Assembly: GCA_030609125.1 (NCBI GenBank)
Contig: JAUWCW010000083.1
Span: forward strand, 1-7,776
Length of the DNA stretch: 7,776 nt
DNA from: JAUWCW01 sp030609125 [NCBI: Candidatus Rokuibacteriota bacterium]
Lineage (GTDB): Bacteria; JAUVQV01
Direction of reading: 5' to 3'
The notes under the pieces were generated by a model that worked only from the letters and a program-made list of their open reading frames with translations, was not told the DNA's origin and did not search any database. Of this stretch, positions 6,285 to 7,776 are shown in pieces (positions within the stretch are counted from its first letter, which is position 1; every line of letters begins with the position of its first letter). Both the position numbers and the translations under genes were made by a program.

Positions 6285-6478
6285 TACCTTCCTGGAGGGA
6301 GGGGGGATCCGTTTTCCGCGACTTCGTCATCACCGAGGTACTCGTGCTCGAGAATGGGGTCCCGCGGCCTCTCGTCCCCGATGACACGTCGACGGCGGGT
6401 GTAGATCTGCCTGTCCCGCGAGACGTCGGAGCGAAGCCGGCAGACGGGTCTTGTGCAGTACTGCCATTTGGCATCCAT
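6203..6478 (-). CDS. Small basic protein with four cysteines, function unknown
   Basis: This 91-residue ORF fills the gap between atpC and the methyltransferase. It is strongly basic (IYTRRRRVIGDERPRD in the middle, KPRRKKQLKG at the end). Cysteines come in two pairs, Cys8/Cys13 and Cys66/Cys70, which could form a small metal site. I do not recognise a family. For a real gene: it is open for its full length, third positions are GC-rich like its neighbours, and otherwise about 236 bases inside a tight operon would be empty. Against: no Shine-Dalgarno precedes ATG 6478, and the last 82 bases overlap the methyltransferase frame. It is in the same frame as atpC, with only the atpC TAG (6523-6521) in between. 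Alternatives are a leader region, or a protein made by translational coupling. Moderate confidence only. Confidence 0.5.
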   Translation of the reverse strand: MDAKWQYCTRPVCRLRSDVSRDRQIYTRRRRVIGDERPRDPILEHEYLGDDEVAENGSPLPPGRYCAGLCEIEPPPERTLPKPRRKKQLKG

Positions 6479-6520
6479 TCTAACTAGGATGCAGGGGACG
6501 GGAAAACGAAACGGAGAAAA

Positions 6521-6940
6521 CTAATTCCCTCTGGCGACTTCGAGCTGAACATCCATGAGAAGAAGCTCCTCCTCGAGCTCCTCCAACTTCTTCTCATGGG
6601 TCTCCCGGTCTATCTCCTCGAGGATCTTCTTTCTGCGGCCCTCCAGCTCGGAGACGTCAAGCTCTTCCTTGAGCGCCGCCCGGTTGACGAGAACCCGCAC
6701 CTCGTTGTTCTGAACCTCCGCCACACCGCGGCCGAGAGCCGCCGTGTCCGCGCCGTCGGGCGCGCGGTAGGCCAGCCTTCCGGGAACTATCTTCGTCAGC
6801 AGGGCTGCGTGCTGGGGGAATATACCCATCTCTCCTTCCGAGCCGGGAAGGGTCACTTCGAACACTTCTCCTTCCAGCACCGGCCCGTCCGGGGTCAGGA
6901 CCTTGAGATTCAGCGTGGAAGAGGCTTTTTCTTCGCTCAC
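6521..6940 (-). CDS. atpC: F-type ATP synthase subunit epsilon
   Basis: The 139-residue epsilon subunit of F1 is part of the central stalk with gamma, links rotation to the catalytic ring and can inhibit ATP hydrolysis. An N-terminal beta-sandwich (about 8-90) carries LNLKVLTPDGPVLEGEV and the family signature GSEGEMGIFPQHAALLTKIVPG (33-54). A charged C-terminal helical hairpin (about 90-137) is rich in Glu and Lys. Length is normal. The start is GTG at 6940-6938, with GGGAGG five bases upstream; the first Met codon comes only near the signature. It lies 12 bases after atpD in the standard atpD-atpC order and ends the recognisable ATP synthase operon. It has no Met-rich or Cys-rich oddities. 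Identification is secure. Confidence 0.97.
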   Translation of the reverse strand: MSEEKASSTLNLKVLTPDGPVLEGEVFEVTLPGSEGEMGIFPQHAALLTKIVPGRLAYRAPDGADTAALGRGVAEVQNNEVRVLVNRAALKEELDVSELEGRRKKILEEIDRETHEKKLEELEEELLLMDVQLEVARGN

Positions 6941-6945
6941 GGTTT

Positions 6946-6951
6946 CCTCCC
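6946..6951 (-). promoter_or_regulatory. Ribosome binding site of atpC
   Basis: GGGAGG on the minus strand lies five bases before GTG 6940-6938, in the 12-base atpD-atpC gap. It supports the non-ATG start of atpC. Confidence 0.7.
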
Positions 6952-6952
6952 G

Positions 6953-7776
<824 letters not shown>

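Noticed and set aside
6262-6474. Alternative 70-codon minus-strand frame starting at ATG 6474, in another frame of the 91-residue ORF
   Set aside because: Ser/Pro/Gly-rich translation without structure or cysteine pattern; the 6203-6478 frame has more protein-like composition.
6479-6520. Pyrimidine-rich stretch after atpC as a possible operon terminator
   Set aside because: The transcript has U-rich runs here, but I find no preceding stable GC-rich stem at the atpC end, and the next ORF follows at once.

Overview
Every gene I can support in this GC-rich window (roughly 60% G+C by eye) lies on the minus strand, so transcription runs from base 7776 towards base 1. The F-type ATP synthase tail, the single-membrane-anchored envelope proteins and a cysteine desulfurase paired with a DUF3343 protein suggest an anaerobic bacterium. 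Synergistota is my best guess, from gene content and protein style only. Desulfobacterota-like lineages are an alternative, and no rRNA or other decisive marker is present.

Layout in transcription order. (1) The 3' part of atpD (F1 beta) and complete atpC (F1 epsilon) close an ATP synthase operon. (2) A 91-residue basic ORF with four cysteines follows. Its 3' end overlaps the start of a class I SAM methyltransferase of the TrmN6/COG4123 type. (3) A roughly 90-base AT-rich gap carries a plausible sigma-70-like promoter inside an imperfect inverted repeat. (4) It leads into a small conserved protein of unknown function, then an S41 carboxyl-terminal processing protease with a PDZ domain, then a YibQ-like divergent polysaccharide deacetylase, then tsaD (tRNA t6A synthesis). 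The last three are joined by 4-base stop/start overlaps (TTGA, ATGA). (5) After an 88-base gap with a second possible promoter comes a class V cysteine desulfurase-family enzyme. It is coupled by a GTGA overlap to a DUF3343 (putative Se/S carrier-like) gene that runs off the left edge.

Functionally the window covers energy conversion (atpD-atpC), probable tRNA modification (methyltransferase, tsaD), envelope maintenance (S41 protease plus deacetylase-like protein, a pairing also seen at proteobacterial envC-ctpA-yibQ loci) and sulfur or selenium mobilisation (desulfurase plus DUF3343). Most of it is ordinary core genome. The parts worth a second look are the desulfurase/DUF3343 pair, the two small uncharacterised genes, and an unusual pair of substitutions in a near-invariant segment of AtpD. 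I saw no mobile elements, CRISPR arrays, tRNA or rRNA genes. No stretch over 300 bases lacks a gene.
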